In this document: piece by piece, positions 1 through 7,301 of the stretch
Layout: the number at the start of each line of letters is the position of its first letter
How positions within the stretch are numbered: the stretch's first letter is position 1
DNA from: an uncultured Mollicutes bacterium
GTDB lineage: Bacteria; Bacillota_I; Bacilli_A; ML615J-28; CAG-313
Reading direction: 5' to 3'
Assembly (NCBI GenBank): GCA_900539265.1
Contig: UQBM01000022.1
Coordinates: 1 to 26,981 of the forward strand
DNA length: 26,981 bases
Notes under the pieces: model-generated
Seen by the model: the letters and a program-made list of their open reading frames with translations, nothing else
What the model was told of the DNA's origin: nothing
Database searches by the model: none
Position numbers and translations under genes: made by a program

Positions 1-584
1 ATAATTTCTAAAAGTTCTTGTTCAATATCTTTTAGATCATAAAATTTTATTTCTAGTTCGTTATCTGATGCAATTAATGAATCATTGTAGAAGATGATAT
101 ATCCTTCGCGTTTTTTAGAAATTAAGGCCATCTTAGCATTTGCAAAATCAAAATTTTTAAAATCATTTAATGTTAAATCAAATTTTATTTTGTAGAAATA
201 TTTATCAACATCTTTTCTTGCCTTTGATAAAGCATATAAAATAACAGCCTCGTTTACATTTAAATCTGCAGTTTTATCGACAAGTTTTTTGATAATTCTT
301 TCATCAAAACAATTAAGCTCTTTTAATTTTTTAATAGAAAAAACAATATCACTAGGTTTAGGATTTAGAATATTTTTAATATCATCAATCGAAAATTCAT
401 CCTTTAAATCTAAAATCTTATTAATTCTTGGAATGATTAAATCTTCATCAAAAAAAGTTTCTTGACCAGTTTGCGTACTAGTTTTTACAAACCATTCTTC
501 GGGAATTAGTCCTTCACGTTTCCATCTATATAATTGTCCATATGAGATATTAGTTTTTATTAATAAATCTTTCTTTGAAATCAT
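1..584 (-). CDS. yhbD: YhbD-family (DUF4004) HTH protein, 3' end cut by window edge
   Basis: Reading the minus strand from ATG at 584-582, the frame stays open to the window edge, giving 194 visible residues; the C-terminus is missing. The N-terminus holds a MerR-like helix-turn-helix (SYGQLYRWKREGLIPEEW, about residues 14-31) followed by STQTGQETFF, a combination I recognise from the Bacillus YhbD family; the rest is charged and probably helical. Start choice: AGAAAGGAG lies just upstream of this ATG. Family function is not established; the HTH suggests DNA binding. It is divergent from phoH, and its promoter carries two palindromes (separate entries), so autoregulation is an attractive inference. 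The family assignment comes from recall, not a search. Confidence 0.8.
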   Translation of the reverse strand, partial: MISKKDLLIKTNISYGQLYRWKREGLIPEEWFVKTSTQTGQETFFDEDLIIPRINKILDLKDEFSIDDIKNILNPKPSDIVFSIKKLKELNCFDERIIKKLVDKTADLNVNEAVILYALSKARKDVDKYFYKIKFDLTLNDFKNFDFANAKMALISKKREGYIIFYNDSLIASDNELEIKFYDLKDIEQELLEI

Positions 585-596
585 ATTGCTCCTTTC

Positions 597-611
597 TGTA
601 ACATTGTTACA
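597..611. promoter_or_regulatory. Operator 1: 15-bp palindrome TGTAACATTGTTACA
   Basis: A perfect 7-1-7 palindrome (TGTAACA, T, TGTTACA) immediately downstream of the predicted yhbD transcript start. A second copy lies 29 bp away, centre to centre (604 versus 633). The position would let a bound dimer block transcription. The cognate regulator is unknown; the adjacent HTH protein is the obvious candidate. Confidence 0.6.
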
Positions 612-618
612 CGAAAAT

Positions 619-647
619 ATTTTATCATAACAATGTTACATTGTCAA
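619..647 (-). promoter_or_regulatory. Sigma-A-type promoter of the yhbD-like gene
   Basis: On the minus strand a perfect -35 TTGACA (647-642) is followed by an exact 17-nt spacer and a TAAAAT -10 (624-619), placing the transcript start near 612 and leaving a leader of about 28 nt to the ATG at 584. One palindromic operator sits inside the spacer and another just downstream of the predicted start. This is the best -35 in the window. Confidence 0.75.
626..640. promoter_or_regulatory. Operator 2: near-copy of the TGTAACA palindrome inside the promoter spacer
   Basis: CATAACAATGTTACA matches the complement of operator 1 at 13 of 15 positions and keeps the core palindrome TAACA-A-TGTTA. It lies entirely between the -35 and -10 of the yhbD promoter. 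A bound protein here would mask RNA polymerase contacts. The 17-nt spacer is normal, so a MerR-style DNA-twisting activator is not needed to explain it. Confidence 0.55.
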
Positions 648-704
648 TCTATTTGATATTAATTTATTCAAATTAGTTAATTACTTTATATTTTTCTAAT
701 TTTT

Positions 705-713
705 TGGTATAAT
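705..713 (+). promoter_or_regulatory. Extended -10 promoter for the phoH operon
   Basis: TGGTATAAT is a perfect TATAAT hexamer preceded by the TGn extension, 23 bp upstream of the phoH ATG. No good -35 lies 17 bp upstream (TTTATA at 685-690), consistent with an extended -10 promoter. A near-identical layout precedes the MATE gene at 10356. Confidence 0.55.
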
Positions 714-736
714 ATATTTGAAAGAATGGTGATTAA

Positions 737-1732
737 ATGGCATTTCAAATAATTTTGCAATTTGACAATATTGATCTTGAGAAAAAATTTTTAGGACCAA
801 ATAATCGATATATTGAATTAATATCTGATGAATTAAGAATAAAATTAAATCATATCAGTGGTGCAATCACAATAGATGAAGCTATATACAGAGAAAATTT
901 GGAATTATATACTAAAACTAAAAGAATTTTAGGAACAATTCTTTGGCTTTTAAAGATTGGCATTCATCTTGAAGAAAGGGATATAATTCACATTATAATG
1001 CTTTTTATTGATAGTAATAATGATGATGTAATCGAGGATAGAATAAAAAGGTTTTATCAAGATAAGAAAACTATTTTAAACACCTTTGAAAGTAAACAAA
1101 TTATTGTTAAAACATTAGCACAAAAATTATATCTTGATGCATTAGAATCTGCTAATATTATTTTTGTAACAGGACCAGCAGGAACGGGTAAGACTTATTT
1201 GGCGGTTGCATATGCTGTAAGTTGCCTTAAAAAAAATATTATTAAGAAAATTATTATTACAAGACCAGCGGTTGAGGCTGGTGAGAAATTAGGTTTTTTA
1301 CCTGGTGATTTAAAAGAAAAAGTGGATCCATATCTTATTCCCATCTATGATGCTTTATATGAATTTATGGGCAAGGAAACAATTGATAAATTAATTGAAA
1401 AAGGTGTCATAGAAATTGCTCCATTAGCGTATATGCGAGGAAGAACTTTAGATAATGCCTTTATAATTTTAGATGAAGCTCAAAATACAACAAGTAATCA
1501 AATGAAAATGTTTATAACAAGATTGGGATTTCATTCAAAAATGGTGATTACAGGTGATATTACTCAAGTAGATTTGCCTAATCATACACAAAGTGGTTTA
1601 CTAGAATCAACTGAGATTTTACAGAATATTGATGGTATTAAACATATTCATTTTACGAAGCATGATGTAATGAGACATCCATTAGTTTCAAAAATTGTCG
1701 AACGATATGAGGAAATATATGATAAAAAGTAA
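737..1732 (+). CDS. phoH: PhoH-family ATPase
   Basis: 331 aa, normal length for PhoH/YbeZ. PhoH is an RNA-linked P-loop ATPase; in many bacteria it is genetically tied to the RNA-maturation factor YbeY, which is the next gene here. An N-terminal region of about 110 residues precedes the ATPase core. Walker A is GPAGTGKT at residues 146-153, followed by ITRPAVEAGEKLGFLPGD, a PhoH signature, and Walker B is LDEAQ at 245-249. TGDITQVDLP is also a family hallmark. It leads a six-gene operon and overlaps ybeY by 14 nt. The ribosome-binding site is weak (GGTG). The exact biochemical role of PhoH remains unsettled; the family assignment is secure. Confidence 0.97.
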   Translation: MAFQIILQFDNIDLEKKFLGPNNRYIELISDELRIKLNHISGAITIDEAIYRENLELYTKTKRILGTILWLLKIGIHLEERDIIHIIMLFIDSNNDDVIEDRIKRFYQDKKTILNTFESKQIIVKTLAQKLYLDALESANIIFVTGPAGTGKTYLAVAYAVSCLKKNIIKKIIITRPAVEAGEKLGFLPGDLKEKVDPYLIPIYDALYEFMGKETIDKLIEKGVIEIAPLAYMRGRTLDNAFIILDEAQNTTSNQMKMFITRLGFHSKMVITGDITQVDLPNHTQSGLLESTEILQNIDGIKHIHFTKHDVMRHPLVSKIVERYEEIYDKK

Positions 1733-2168
1733 TATAATAGATGATGGCAATAATTTTGATTTTGATTTAAAAAAACTTTCAAGAAAAATTTTAAGAAAAA
1801 CTTCTAAATTGCTTAAGGTAAAAACTAAACATATAATAAGTTATATTTTTGTTGATTCGAAAAAAATTAAACAAATTAATAAGGAATATCGTCATATTGA
1901 TTGTCCAACTGATGTGATATCTTTTGCATATGTAGATGTTGAAGATGATAAGAAGTTGCCATATGAACTTGGTGATGTCTTCATATGTAGAGAAAAAATC
2001 GTTGAACAAGCAGAAAAATTTGGTCACTCATATTTAAGAGAATGTGCTTTTTTAATGACACATGGAATTTTACATCTTTTAGGATATGATCATCAAGCAA
2101 AAAAAGAAGAGGAAATAATGATTGGCTTACAGAATCAAATTTTAAATGAATTAAAAATTACAAGATAG
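1719..2168 (+). CDS. ybeY: Endoribonuclease / rRNA maturation factor YbeY
   Basis: 149 aa from the ATG at 1719. The zinc motif H-G-x-L-H-L-x-G-Y-D-H is intact, with ligands H115, H119 and H125. YbeY is a metal-dependent factor for 16S rRNA 3'-end maturation and ribosome quality control. An upstream in-frame ATG at 1695 would add eight residues, but GAGG at 1709-1712 is correctly spaced only for 1719, and the family usually starts a few residues before the I(I)DD segment. The start lies inside phoH (14-nt overlap), suggesting translational coupling. In Bacillus dgkA follows; here cdd follows directly after 30 nt. Confidence 0.95.
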   Translation: MIKSNIIDDGNNFDFDLKKLSRKILRKTSKLLKVKTKHIISYIFVDSKKIKQINKEYRHIDCPTDVISFAYVDVEDDKKLPYELGDVFICREKIVEQAEKFGHSYLRECAFLMTHGILHLLGYDHQAKKEEEIMIGLQNQILNELKITR

Positions 2169-2198
2169 TATATATTTTAATAATAAAAGGAAAATAGT

Positions 2199-2606
2199 AT
2201 GAAAATAGATGAAAAATATGAATTAGTATTAAAAGCTTATCAAAATGCATATGCAAAATATTCTAAATTTAAGGTGGGAGCCTTAGTTATTTTAAAAAAT
2301 GGTGATTTTCTGCTTGGCAGTAATATTGAAAATGCCTCATATGGTCTTTCCAATTGTGCGGAAAGAAGTGCACTTTTTGCAACATATTCAAATGGTTTTC
2401 AAAAAGATGATATTGAAGAACTTGTTTTAATTGGTAGAAGCAATAATTTTTTATACCCATGTGGTGCTTGTCGTCAAGTGATTTGCGAATTAATGAATTT
2501 AGATGCTAAAATTACTCTTTTTAGATTGGATAAAAAATATAAAGAGATAAAAGTAAAAGATTTAATGCCATTTATTTTTGATGAGAGTGAACTGAATGCC
2601 AAATAA
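2199..2606 (+). CDS. cdd: Cytidine deaminase
   Basis: 135 aa, the size of the small homotetrameric cytidine deaminases. It deaminates cytidine and deoxycytidine to uridine and deoxyuridine in pyrimidine salvage. The zinc site is complete: C53-A54-E55 (Glu as proton shuttle) and PCGAC with C88 and C91. FKVGALV and NIENASYG, typical of nucleoside binding, are present. AGGA lies upstream of the ATG. The last 11 nt overlap era, as in many Bacilli. Another deaminase, of the dCMP type, is encoded at 25361. Confidence 0.96.
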   Translation: MKIDEKYELVLKAYQNAYAKYSKFKVGALVILKNGDFLLGSNIENASYGLSNCAERSALFATYSNGFQKDDIEELVLIGRSNNFLYPCGACRQVICELMNLDAKITLFRLDKKYKEIKVKDLMPFIFDESELNAK

Positions 2607-3501
2607 AGAATTTAAATCGGGTTTTGTAAGTATTATCGGTAGACCTAATGTTGGAAAAAGTACACTTTTGAATCAAATATTGAAGCAAAAAGTTGTAATT
2701 GTTTCACCTAAGGCTCAGACTACTCGCAATAAAATTCAAGGCATTTATACAACCGATGAGGAGCAGATTATTTTTATTGATACTCCTGGTATTCATAAAG
2801 CTAAAAATGAATTAGGTATAGCTATGAATGAATTTGCATTTACTTCTTTATCTGGTGCTGACTTAATTTTATATTTGGTTGACGCAACAGTTCCAATCGG
2901 AAGTGGTGATAAGTTTATTATTGAGACTTTAAAAAAAATAAAAACACCTATTTTTTTAGTTGCAAATAAAGTTGACTTATTAAATGATACAAATAGAATT
3001 CTTGAAAATATTACTAGTTATAAAATTGAAGGTAATTTTACTAGTGGTATTACAATCAGTGCGGCAAATAATTTTAATATTGATAAACTTTTAGATATGA
3101 TTAAGGAAAGATTACCAATTGGTCCGATGTATTATCCTAAAGATCAATTATTAGATCAACCAGAAAGATTTGTCGTGTTAGAAATGATAAGAGAAAAGGT
3201 ATTATTAAATACGAAAGATGAAGTACCTCATAGTGTAGCTATAACAATTGAGCGTTTTAAGGAATTAAATAATTTAATTGAAATTATGGCCACAATTATA
3301 GTAGAAAGAGATTCTCAAAAGAAGATTATAATTGGTAAAGATGGATCAATGATTAAAAAAATTGGAACACAAGCGAGATTAGATATTATAAAATTACTTG
3401 GTTGTAAAGTTCATTTAGAATTATTTGTAAAGGTTGAAAAAGATTGGCGTAATAAACGATATCAATTAAAAGAATTTGGTTATATTAATGACGAAAGGTA
3501 A
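2596..3501 (+). CDS. era: GTPase Era
   Basis: 301 aa, canonical length. Era is an essential GTPase that binds the 3' end of 16S rRNA and assists 30S assembly. GTPase motifs: G1 GRPNVGKS (15-22), G2 in the QTTRNKIQGI stretch, G3 DTPG (62-65), G4 NKVD (124-127). The C-terminal KH RNA-binding domain carries IIGKDGSMIKKIG (245-257) and ends with the usual KDWR segment. It starts inside the end of cdd with little visible Shine-Dalgarno sequence, so translation is probably coupled. Era and YbeY in one operon fits joint action in 16S rRNA maturation. Confidence 0.98.
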   Translation: MPNKEFKSGFVSIIGRPNVGKSTLLNQILKQKVVIVSPKAQTTRNKIQGIYTTDEEQIIFIDTPGIHKAKNELGIAMNEFAFTSLSGADLILYLVDATVPIGSGDKFIIETLKKIKTPIFLVANKVDLLNDTNRILENITSYKIEGNFTSGITISAANNFNIDKLLDMIKERLPIGPMYYPKDQLLDQPERFVVLEMIREKVLLNTKDEVPHSVAITIERFKELNNLIEIMATIIVERDSQKKIIIGKDGSMIKKIGTQARLDIIKLLGCKVHLELFVKVEKDWRNKRYQLKEFGYINDER

Positions 3502-3568
3502 ATTTGAAAGATTTACCAAAGTATAAAATGGCAAATTTAATTCATCATAAAGTTAAGGAGTGATTAAA

Positions 3569-3715
3569 TTGCCTAAAAAAAGTGCAAAACAATATTGGGA
3601 TAAATTTGCGACTACTGGTCGCATCGAAGATTATTTAAATTATAAGTTTACCAAAAAGAAAGAGGAAGCTTATGAAACCAGTGATAAAGAAAAGGGGAAT
3701 TATCCTAAACTCTAA
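3569..3715 (+). CDS. yqzL: YqzL-like small protein between era and recO
   Basis: 48-aa ORF starting at TTG (3569-3571), eight nt after a strong AAGGAG (3555-3560). The segment YWDKFATTGRIEDYLNYK resembles the WK-F-TG-I-YL-K pattern of YqzL, the small protein encoded at exactly this position between era and recO in Bacillus. Its 3' end overlaps recO by 44 nt in another frame; the last residues, about 35-48, may therefore be less constrained. The overlap implies coupled translation. Function is unknown to me. A GTG at 3560 is in frame but overlaps the Shine-Dalgarno sequence and was not chosen. Confidence 0.8.
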   Translation: MPKKSAKQYWDKFATTGRIEDYLNYKFTKKKEEAYETSDKEKGNYPKL

Positions 3716-4409
3716 AGATTATAAGGATAATTTTAAATTATTAACTATTTTGACTATTGATGGACCTATGAATGTTATTTTAAAGGGTGCTAATAAAATG
3801 AATAGTGGTACAAAAAAATATACCATTATACCAATTGAAGTTGATTTTTTAGTATCTCAAGGGAAAACATTATCAACGTTTACAGAAGGCTATATTATCA
3901 ATAATTATACAAATTTGAAAAATTCGTATGATAAAAATATGATTTCATTAGTTATGATTGAAAAAATATTAGCTTTCTGTGAACATGTTTTTAATTATGA
4001 ATTATTTTATAATTTTGTGAAAAAAATGTTTGAATTATTGGATAAATATGATTTCAATGAAACGATTTTAAATATTTTTGAGATTAAACTGCTATATTTA
4101 TTAGGAATTGCCCCTAATTTAAATAATTGCAATCGATGTCAAAAGATAAAAACTGATTTAATGTTATCCATTACGCTTGGTGGTTGTTGTTGTAAGGAGT
4201 GTTCAAATCTTATTCATTGTGAATTAACTGAAGAGGAAACAAAAATTTTTAAGTATTTATATTTGATTAAACTTGAAAAAATTGATGATAATTTTTTATC
4301 ATTGATTGCCAATACCCAAATCAAATTTGACAATTTTATTGATAAATATTATGAAAAATATATAGATTTTTATTCTTCTGCCAAAAAAGTTTTAAAAAAA
4401 ATATCTTAA
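3672..4409 (+). CDS. recO: DNA repair protein RecO
   Basis: 245 aa, about the family length. RecO anneals ssDNA and loads RecA onto SSB-coated DNA with RecR and RecF. The N-terminal OB-fold begins with the family-typical KRGIILNSKDYKDN and continues to GTKKYTIIPIEVDF; the C-terminal helical domain has a zinc-site-like cluster: C153 and C156 (CNRC), C172-C174 and C177 (CCCKEC). The run of three Cys is slightly unusual. AGAGGAAG precedes the ATG, which lies within yqzL. It ends the phoH operon; an AT-only hairpin followed by a T-run comes next. Confidence 0.93.
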   Translation: MKPVIKKRGIILNSKDYKDNFKLLTILTIDGPMNVILKGANKMNSGTKKYTIIPIEVDFLVSQGKTLSTFTEGYIINNYTNLKNSYDKNMISLVMIEKILAFCEHVFNYELFYNFVKKMFELLDKYDFNETILNIFEIKLLYLLGIAPNLNNCNRCQKIKTDLMLSITLGGCCCKECSNLIHCELTEEETKIFKYLYLIKLEKIDDNFLSLIANTQIKFDNFIDKYYEKYIDFYSSAKKVLKKIS

Positions 4410-4412
4410 AGT

Positions 4413-4459
4413 AAAATAATATATAATTAAATTGTAGATTAATATATTATTTTCTTTTT
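4413..4459 (+). terminator. Probable terminator after recO
   Basis: A 12-bp perfect inverted repeat (AAAATAATATAT at 4413-4424, ATATATTATTTT at 4442-4453) with a 17-nt loop is followed by CTTTTTT. The stem contains no G-C pair, so intrinsic termination would be weak; it can be read in either direction. Confidence 0.45.
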
Positions 4460-4462
4460 TAT

Positions 4463-4491
4463 TTTACATTTTGAAAAAAATTTGATAAAAT
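4463..4491 (+). promoter_or_regulatory. Promoter of the cyclophilin operon
   Basis: TTTACA (4463-4468), an exact 17-nt spacer and TAAAAT (4486-4491) place the transcript start near 4498 and give a leader of about 80 nt. That leader contains a 9-bp inverted repeat (AGATGATAA at 4507-4515, TTATCATCT at 4547-4555; 31-nt loop) of unknown role. Confidence 0.5.
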
Positions 4492-4576
4492 TATAAATAC
4501 AATAAGAGATGATAAAAATTTTATTGAGGTAAATATAACTTTAATATTATCATCTTCAAAGAAAGGAATTATTGAT

Positions 4577-5113
4577 ATGAATAAACCAATATATGCACAA
4601 ATTGTATTAGAAAGCAAAGAAACAATTAATTTAGAATTATTTTATGATAAAGCACCATTGACAGTTGATAATTTTGTTAAACTTGCTAACAAAGGTTATT
4701 ATAAAAGAACTATTTTTCACCGCGTTATTAAGGATTTTATGATTCAAACTGGTGGATATACAATTGATGATAATACATTAAATGAACTACCAAAAATAGA
4801 AACTATTTATGGAGAATTTGGTGAAAATGGTTGGAATAAAAATGATATTAAACATGAGCTCGGTGTAATTTCAATGGCTAGAACTCAAGATATGAATTCA
4901 GCTACTTCCCAGTTTTTTTTATGTAGCACAAATTGTCAATTTTTAGACCATAAATATGCAGCATTCGGAAGGACTACCGATACTAAAAGTAATGAAATTA
5001 TTGTTAAAATTAGTAATGTTGAAACTTATGCGCCTCATTATGCTTTTCAGAATTTTCCTATTGAAAATGTTATGATTGAAAACATTTATATATCTAATGA
5101 AAAATTTAAGTAG
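4577..5113 (+). CDS. Cyclophilin-type peptidyl-prolyl cis-trans isomerase
   Basis: 178 aa, single-domain cyclophilin, no signal peptide, hence cytoplasmic. It catalyses cis-trans isomerisation of proline peptide bonds. Catalytic landmarks are in place: FHRV (47-50), the F-M-x-Q stretch DFMIQTGG (53-60), ISMARTQDMNSATSQFF (99-114) including the Q-F-F segment, and LDHKYAAFGR (123-132). AAAGGAAT precedes the ATG. Eleven nt separate it from the downstream membrane channel, so the two are probably cotranscribed. Its link to fermentation genes looks positional rather than functional. Confidence 0.95.
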   Translation: MNKPIYAQIVLESKETINLELFYDKAPLTVDNFVKLANKGYYKRTIFHRVIKDFMIQTGGYTIDDNTLNELPKIETIYGEFGENGWNKNDIKHELGVISMARTQDMNSATSQFFLCSTNCQFLDHKYAAFGRTTDTKSNEIIVKISNVETYAPHYAFQNFPIENVMIENIYISNEKFK

Positions 5114-5124
5114 AGGTGTAGAGG

Positions 5125-5775
5125 ATGAAGAAACTAAAACTTTATGTATCAATTTTTGTAAAAGGTATGTTAGCTGGAATTTGTATTGCCATAGGTGGAT
5201 TTCTGTATATCAAGGCAAGAGAAAGTACAGCACTAGTTATTGTACCCGCTTTTTTATTTTCAATTGGTTTAATCTTAATTTGTAATTTCGGATTTTTCCT
5301 ATATACAGGGAAAATATGTTACCTTGTTGATGAAATAATTGCGAAAAGAGGTATCAAATATAGTATTCAATTAGTTCTTGGTTTGGTTGGTAACTATTTA
5401 GGAGCCATTTTTATTGGTTTTGTTTTGAATAAGACTTTAGGTAGTTTCAATATTGTAAAAACAATGGTTGATACAAAATTAAATTATGAATGGTGGAAAT
5501 TAATAATTTTAGGAATTTTTTGTGGGATGTTAATATATTTTGCAGTAGAGGGATTTGCCAAAATAAATAATAAAATAGGTAAATACATTGTGCTTATGCT
5601 ATGTGTAGCAGGTTTTATAATTTGTGGTTTTGAACACTGTGTAGCAGATATGTTTTATTTTGCTCTTTCTGGTGTCTATAGTGGTAAGAGTATTATTGTA
5701 ATTTTATTAATTATTATCGGTAATAGCATTGGAGGACTATTTGTTCCTTTAATTAGGAGCGTACTATATGAATAA
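5125..5775 (+). CDS. Formate/nitrite transporter (FNT) family channel
   Basis: 216 aa with about six hydrophobic spans, the topology of the pentameric FNT channels that move formate, nitrite or hydrosulfide. Signatures: NFGFFLYTGKICY (about residues 54-66), corresponding to the F-T-G-(N/K) re-entrant segment, GNYLGAIF, and GFEHCVADMFYF, which carries the central gating histidine of the FNT GFEHSVANM motif. It is shorter than the usual 250-280 residues, mainly through compact loops and termini. The ORF starts after GTAGAGG and overlaps the alcohol dehydrogenase by 8 nt. With that neighbour, export of formate in mixed-acid fermentation is the likeliest role; the substrate is inference. Confidence 0.85.
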   Translation: MKKLKLYVSIFVKGMLAGICIAIGGFLYIKARESTALVIVPAFLFSIGLILICNFGFFLYTGKICYLVDEIIAKRGIKYSIQLVLGLVGNYLGAIFIGFVLNKTLGSFNIVKTMVDTKLNYEWWKLIILGIFCGMLIYFAVEGFAKINNKIGKYIVLMLCVAGFIICGFEHCVADMFYFALSGVYSGKSIIVILLIIIGNSIGGLFVPLIRSVLYE

Positions 5776-6928
5776 TTTTGAATTTGTATCACCAACTAAA
5801 ATTATTTTTGGCAAAGGAGAGGAAAGTAGAATAGGTGAAATTTTAAAAAAAGAAGGCTATCAAAAAATACTATTTCACTATGGTAAATCATCAATTTTTA
5901 AAATTGGATTATATGATAAAGTTATAAAATCTCTGCAAAACAATAATATATCATATGTAGAATTAGGTGGTGTTGAGCCTAATCCTAAAATCGATTTAGT
6001 CAGAAAAGGGGTAGAGATTGCCAAAAGAGAAAAAATTGAGTTGATTTTAGCAGTAGGAGGTGGTTCTGTGATTGATTCAAGTAAAGCAATTGCTTGTGGA
6101 GCCTTAACCAATGATGATCCTTGGTGTTTCAATGCTCATGAAAAATTACCAGAAAAATCCTTACCCGTGGGTGTGATTCTTACCATTAGTGCAGCTGGTA
6201 GTGAACTGAGTAATTCTTGTGTTATCACTAATAGCACCATTAATGTTAAAAATGGTTTCAATAGTGATCTTATTAGGCCAAAGTTTGTTATTATGGATCC
6301 TACATTAACATTTAGTGTTTCACCTTTTCAAACTGCATGTGGAATTGTTGATATTATGATGCATACTTTAGAAAGATATTTTTCGGATGTTGAGGATTTG
6401 ATTTTTACAGATGAAATAGCACTTGGTCTAATTAAATCAGTTATTATAGCAGGGAAAAGAGTTATGAGAAATCCGCATGATTATAATGCAAGAGCATCAT
6501 TGATGATTGCTAGTAGTTTTTCTCATAATGGTTTAACTGGGCTTGGTTCTAAAATGTATTTTACTGTTCATAAACTTGAACATATTATTAGTGGGACATA
6601 TGATCGAGTAACTCATGGAGCGGGTCTATCAATTCTCTTTTTAGCTTGGGCTAAATACACCAAAGAAATGTTTATTGATAAATGGGAAAAATTAGGACAT
6701 AATGTTTTTCAAATCAATAGTAAGAATATTGTGGATCAAACTATTGATACTTTAGAAAAATTTTTTAGTGAATTAAAAATGCCGATTAGGTTTAGTGAAG
6801 AAAAAATCCTTAGTGATGATTTTGAAAAATTGGCTAATATTGCTACTTCGAATAAGACTAAAACTATCCTTGGAGTAAAAGAATTAAATTATGATGACAT
6901 TATAAAGATTTTCACACTTGCAAAATAA
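5768..6928 (+). CDS. Iron-containing alcohol dehydrogenase (butanol-dehydrogenase-like)
   Basis: 386 aa, standard length for the group III iron-dependent alcohol dehydrogenases of the YugJ/BDH type, which reduce aldehydes to alcohols with NAD(P)H. The N-terminal nucleotide domain has AVGGGSVIDSSKAIA (95-109). Metal ligands read from the alignment pattern are D195 and H199 (GIVDIMMH), H268 (VHKLEH) and H283 (THGAG), with H272 at the position often called catalytic. The start overlaps the FNT gene by 8 nt after GGAG, indicating coupling. It ends a three-gene operon. Probable role: disposal of reducing power during fermentation. The exact alcohol cannot be told. Confidence 0.93.
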   Translation: MNNFEFVSPTKIIFGKGEESRIGEILKKEGYQKILFHYGKSSIFKIGLYDKVIKSLQNNNISYVELGGVEPNPKIDLVRKGVEIAKREKIELILAVGGGSVIDSSKAIACGALTNDDPWCFNAHEKLPEKSLPVGVILTISAAGSELSNSCVITNSTINVKNGFNSDLIRPKFVIMDPTLTFSVSPFQTACGIVDIMMHTLERYFSDVEDLIFTDEIALGLIKSVIIAGKRVMRNPHDYNARASLMIASSFSHNGLTGLGSKMYFTVHKLEHIISGTYDRVTHGAGLSILFLAWAKYTKEMFIDKWEKLGHNVFQINSKNIVDQTIDTLEKFFSELKMPIRFSEEKILSDDFEKLANIATSNKTKTILGVKELNYDDIIKIFTLAK

Positions 6929-6999
6929 ATAAAAACTAGTTTATGACAAATATTATTAAATATTAGACAAAATTAGTTTAAATTTTTAGTTCTAATCTC

Positions 7000-7028
7000 T
7001 TGATAAATAAATCATTTTATTATATAAT
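7000..7028 (+). promoter_or_regulatory. rpmG promoter
   Basis: TTGATA (7000-7005), a 17-nt spacer and a perfect TATAAT (7023-7028). One of the strongest promoters in the window, in keeping with a ribosomal protein gene. The predicted leader is about 23 nt and includes GGGAGG. Confidence 0.8.
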
Positions 7029-7057
7029 AGATATGATTTATCGGGAGGAATTCAGAA

Positions 7058-7213
7058 ATGCGTATTAATTTTATTTTAAAGTGTACTGAATGTGGCGAAG
7101 AAAATTATTTAACGGAAAAAAATAAACGTAATACTCCAGATCGTTTAGAACAAAAAAAATATTGTCCACGTTGCAAAAAAGCAACCATACACAAAGAAAA
7201 AACTAAAAAGTAG
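7058..7213 (+). CDS. rpmG: 50S ribosomal protein L33 (zinc-binding form)
   Basis: 51 aa. The sequence opens MRINFILKCTECGEENY and contains two CxxC pairs (CTEC and CPRC), the zinc-containing form of L33, plus the family-typical Lys-rich C-terminus. L33 sits near the E site of the large ribosomal subunit. The GGGAGGAA ribosome-binding site at 7043-7050 is about 8 nt from the ATG. It has its own strong promoter and terminator, so it is a monocistronic unit. Many Bacilli carry both a zinc form and a zinc-free form; only this one is seen here. Confidence 0.95.
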   Translation: MRINFILKCTECGEENYLTEKNKRNTPDRLEQKKYCPRCKKATIHKEKTKK

Positions 7214-7214
7214 T

Positions 7215-7250
7215 AAAAACACTCTAGAAATGCTAGAGTGTTTTTCTTTT
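7215..7250 (+). terminator. Intrinsic terminator after rpmG
   Basis: A 13-bp perfect stem (AAAAACACTCTAG at 7215-7227, CTAGAGTGTTTTT at 7233-7245) with a 5-nt loop, then CTTTT. A clear Rho-independent terminator. An in-frame ATG at 7230 for the next gene falls inside this hairpin, a reason to prefer the later start at 7302. Confidence 0.9.
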
Positions 7251-7301
7251 TCTACAAAAAAGTCACAAAATATGTGGTTAAATATTATAGAGGGTGAAAA
7301 T

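Noticed and set aside
1696..1702. Perfect 0A box TGTCGAA
   Set aside because: It lies inside the 3' coding part of phoH, far from any promoter; a 7-mer is expected by chance.
1791..2027. Minus-strand open frames inside ybeY, and similar frames inside the alcohol dehydrogenase, recN, dinB and aspS genes
   Set aside because: No ribosome-binding sites, composition mirrors the opposite coding strand, and each lies wholly inside a well-supported gene.
6929..6999. Possible terminator after the alcohol dehydrogenase gene
   Set aside because: Only loose AT inverted repeats (AAACTA/TAGTTT) with no compact stem plus T-run; not callable by eye.
7230..7301. 24-residue N-terminal extension of the FtsK-like protein
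   Set aside because: The ATG at 7230 is within the rpmG terminator hairpin and has no ribosome-binding site; ATG 7302 has AGAGGGTGA.
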